NCBI GenBank assembly: GCA_030603665.1
Contig: JAUVXJ010000004.1
Coordinates: forward strand, 124,001 to 188,000
DNA from: Chloroflexota bacterium
GTDB lineage: Bacteria > Chloroflexota > Anaerolineae > UBA7937 > B3-Chlor
DNA: 64,000 nt
Direction: 5' to 3'
The position numbers and the translations under genes were made by a program. Positions within the stretch are counted from its first letter, which is position 1. Each line of letters begins with the position of its first letter. Under the pieces are notes generated by a model. It worked only from the letters and a program-made list of their open reading frames with translations. It made no database searches and was not told the origin of the DNA. Below, one piece after another: positions 63,356 to 64,000 of this stretch.

Positions 63356-64000
63356 CTAGAGCTTGCTGGCGTCCACGTCGAGTCCAGCAGCTTTCATTTC
63401 CTTGTAGAGTTTGAGTTTCCAACCTTCACCGTCATCTAACGGCTCGAAGACAACCCCTTGATAATCGGACGGCCTTTCAACGCCTGGTTTGTACAACACG
63501 CATACATTCTTGCGCCCTAACTTCCCCACAAAGAAGCCCAGTTCAAAGATGACGTTCTGACGGGCGCGTGGCCGCATTGCCTCTGGCTCACTCGCAAGAG
63601 CACCCACATCATCCGGAGTGAGAAGCACCACGGTGTACCCAACACTAGAATAGTCTTCAAACTTCTCAATGATCGTCCTGCCTTCGTTTGGTTGTTCGTG
63701 CAGGATTATGGCATCAAGACCCAGCGTCTCGATGAACCTAGCTACCGACTGCTTTGCTGCCTCGTCGTGTCCATGTACCACAAAGACGTCGTCACCAGAA
63801 ACGTTGCTCTCATAAGACCCTGTCGCCAGAGCCAACTCGTCGTAGAGCGTCATCTTCTGCTTGACCGAGTCAAGGGCTGCGACCTTGTCATACAGCGCAT
63901 CCCGAATCGTCTTGAATTGTTGATCTAGGCGTGTGTCCCAAGATCGGACTATTCCTATGCCCCAAGTCGAGTAATCCCTAGCAACTTCGTCCGAATCGAA
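63356..64000 (-). CDS. TIR-like domain protein (Cap12/Pycsar-effector type), 5' end beyond the window
   Basis: The frame runs open from 63356 to the window edge at 64000, so the start is missing; the ATG at 63853 is internal. Visible from about residue 60: [57 protein letters not shown], a TIR-fold nucleotide-binding domain (PF10137-like) that in phage defence degrades NAD+ or is activated by cyclic nucleotides. The preceding visible part is helical ([16 protein letters not shown]). The glutamate of ELGFFVG corresponds to the catalytic site. No cyclase or sensor gene is visible in the window. Confidence 0.8.
   Translation of the reverse strand, partial: FDSDEVARDYSTWGIGIVRSWDTRLDQQFKTIRDALYDKVAALDSVKQKMTLYDELALATGSYESNVSGDDVFVVHGHDEAAKQSVARFIETLGLDAIILHEQPNEGRTIIEKFEDYSSVGYTVVLLTPDDVGALASEPEAMRPRARQNVIFELGFFVGKLGRKNVCVLYKPGVERPSDYQGVVFEPLDDGEGWKLKLYKEMKAAGLDVDASKL

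Overview
The window looks like a chromosomal segment of a Chloroflexota bacterium, probably Anaerolineae-like and not identifiable to genus. The call is an inference from gene content: several roadblock/LC7 proteins with an MglA-type GTPase, a VIT-VWA protein, a MalT-like regulator with a C-terminal BTAD domain, DUF5317, an Os1348-type NHLP protein, SpoVS and a system II cytochrome c assembly pair. No rRNA, CRISPR array, transposase or prophage structure was seen.

Layout. 1-3437: minus-strand operon of an HTH protein, four roadblock proteins (one fused to a nucleotidyltransferase) and the start of an MglA-like GTPase. 3819-8028: a GAF-GAF histidine kinase divergent from an exported VIT-VWA protein interrupted by an in-frame TGA. 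8543-10148: thiolase plus DUF35 acyl-CoA pair. 10337-17433: mixed housekeeping genes (lipoprotein, PfkB kinase, Maf, amidohydrolase, PH-domain membrane protein, rimI-tsaB-tsaE, phosphodiesterase). 17505-22498: DUF4349 lipoprotein and a uvrC operon carrying an unusual cNMP/PH-domain membrane protein. 22813-28605: polysaccharide and dTDP-sugar locus (Wzz, Wzc-like kinase, RmlA, B12-radical SAM, two small paralogues, RmlB). 28535-33716: molybdopterin oxidoreductase, GT-C glycosyltransferase and glycoside hydrolase on the minus strand.

33894-47682: TIM-barrel protein, dtd, an ABM-like protein, fmdB, a decayed response regulator, a PPC-domain protein, ccsA-resB, a second PfkB kinase, a methyltransferase, an operon of sugar nucleotidyltransferase, CNNM/CBS protein, cdd and JAMM protease, tRNA-Gln, wecG/tagA, rpiB and ogt. 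47806-49774: gyrB. 49947-57854: exosortase, EpsI-like protein, MalT/BTAD regulator, then a tight cluster of a 41-residue glycine-tailed peptide (not previously called as an ORF because of its size), DUF5317, an Os1348/NHLP-like protein, two response regulators with altered phosphosites, and SpoVS. 57979-59555: acuC and a YjbQ-family gene. 59638-59971: tRNA genes behind a strong promoter, with an orphan 3' tRNA-like piece. 60072-64000: accessory-looking minus-strand genes (RpiR-type HTH, ART-like protein, unknowns, YheO-type regulator, TIR-domain protein cut by the window end).

The best candidate for an undescribed system is 51696-57854, especially 54907-56009: a large regulator followed by a palindrome-bearing promoter and a peptide/membrane protein/leader-like protein trio, next to an exosortase. 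Function is inferred only from domains and position.
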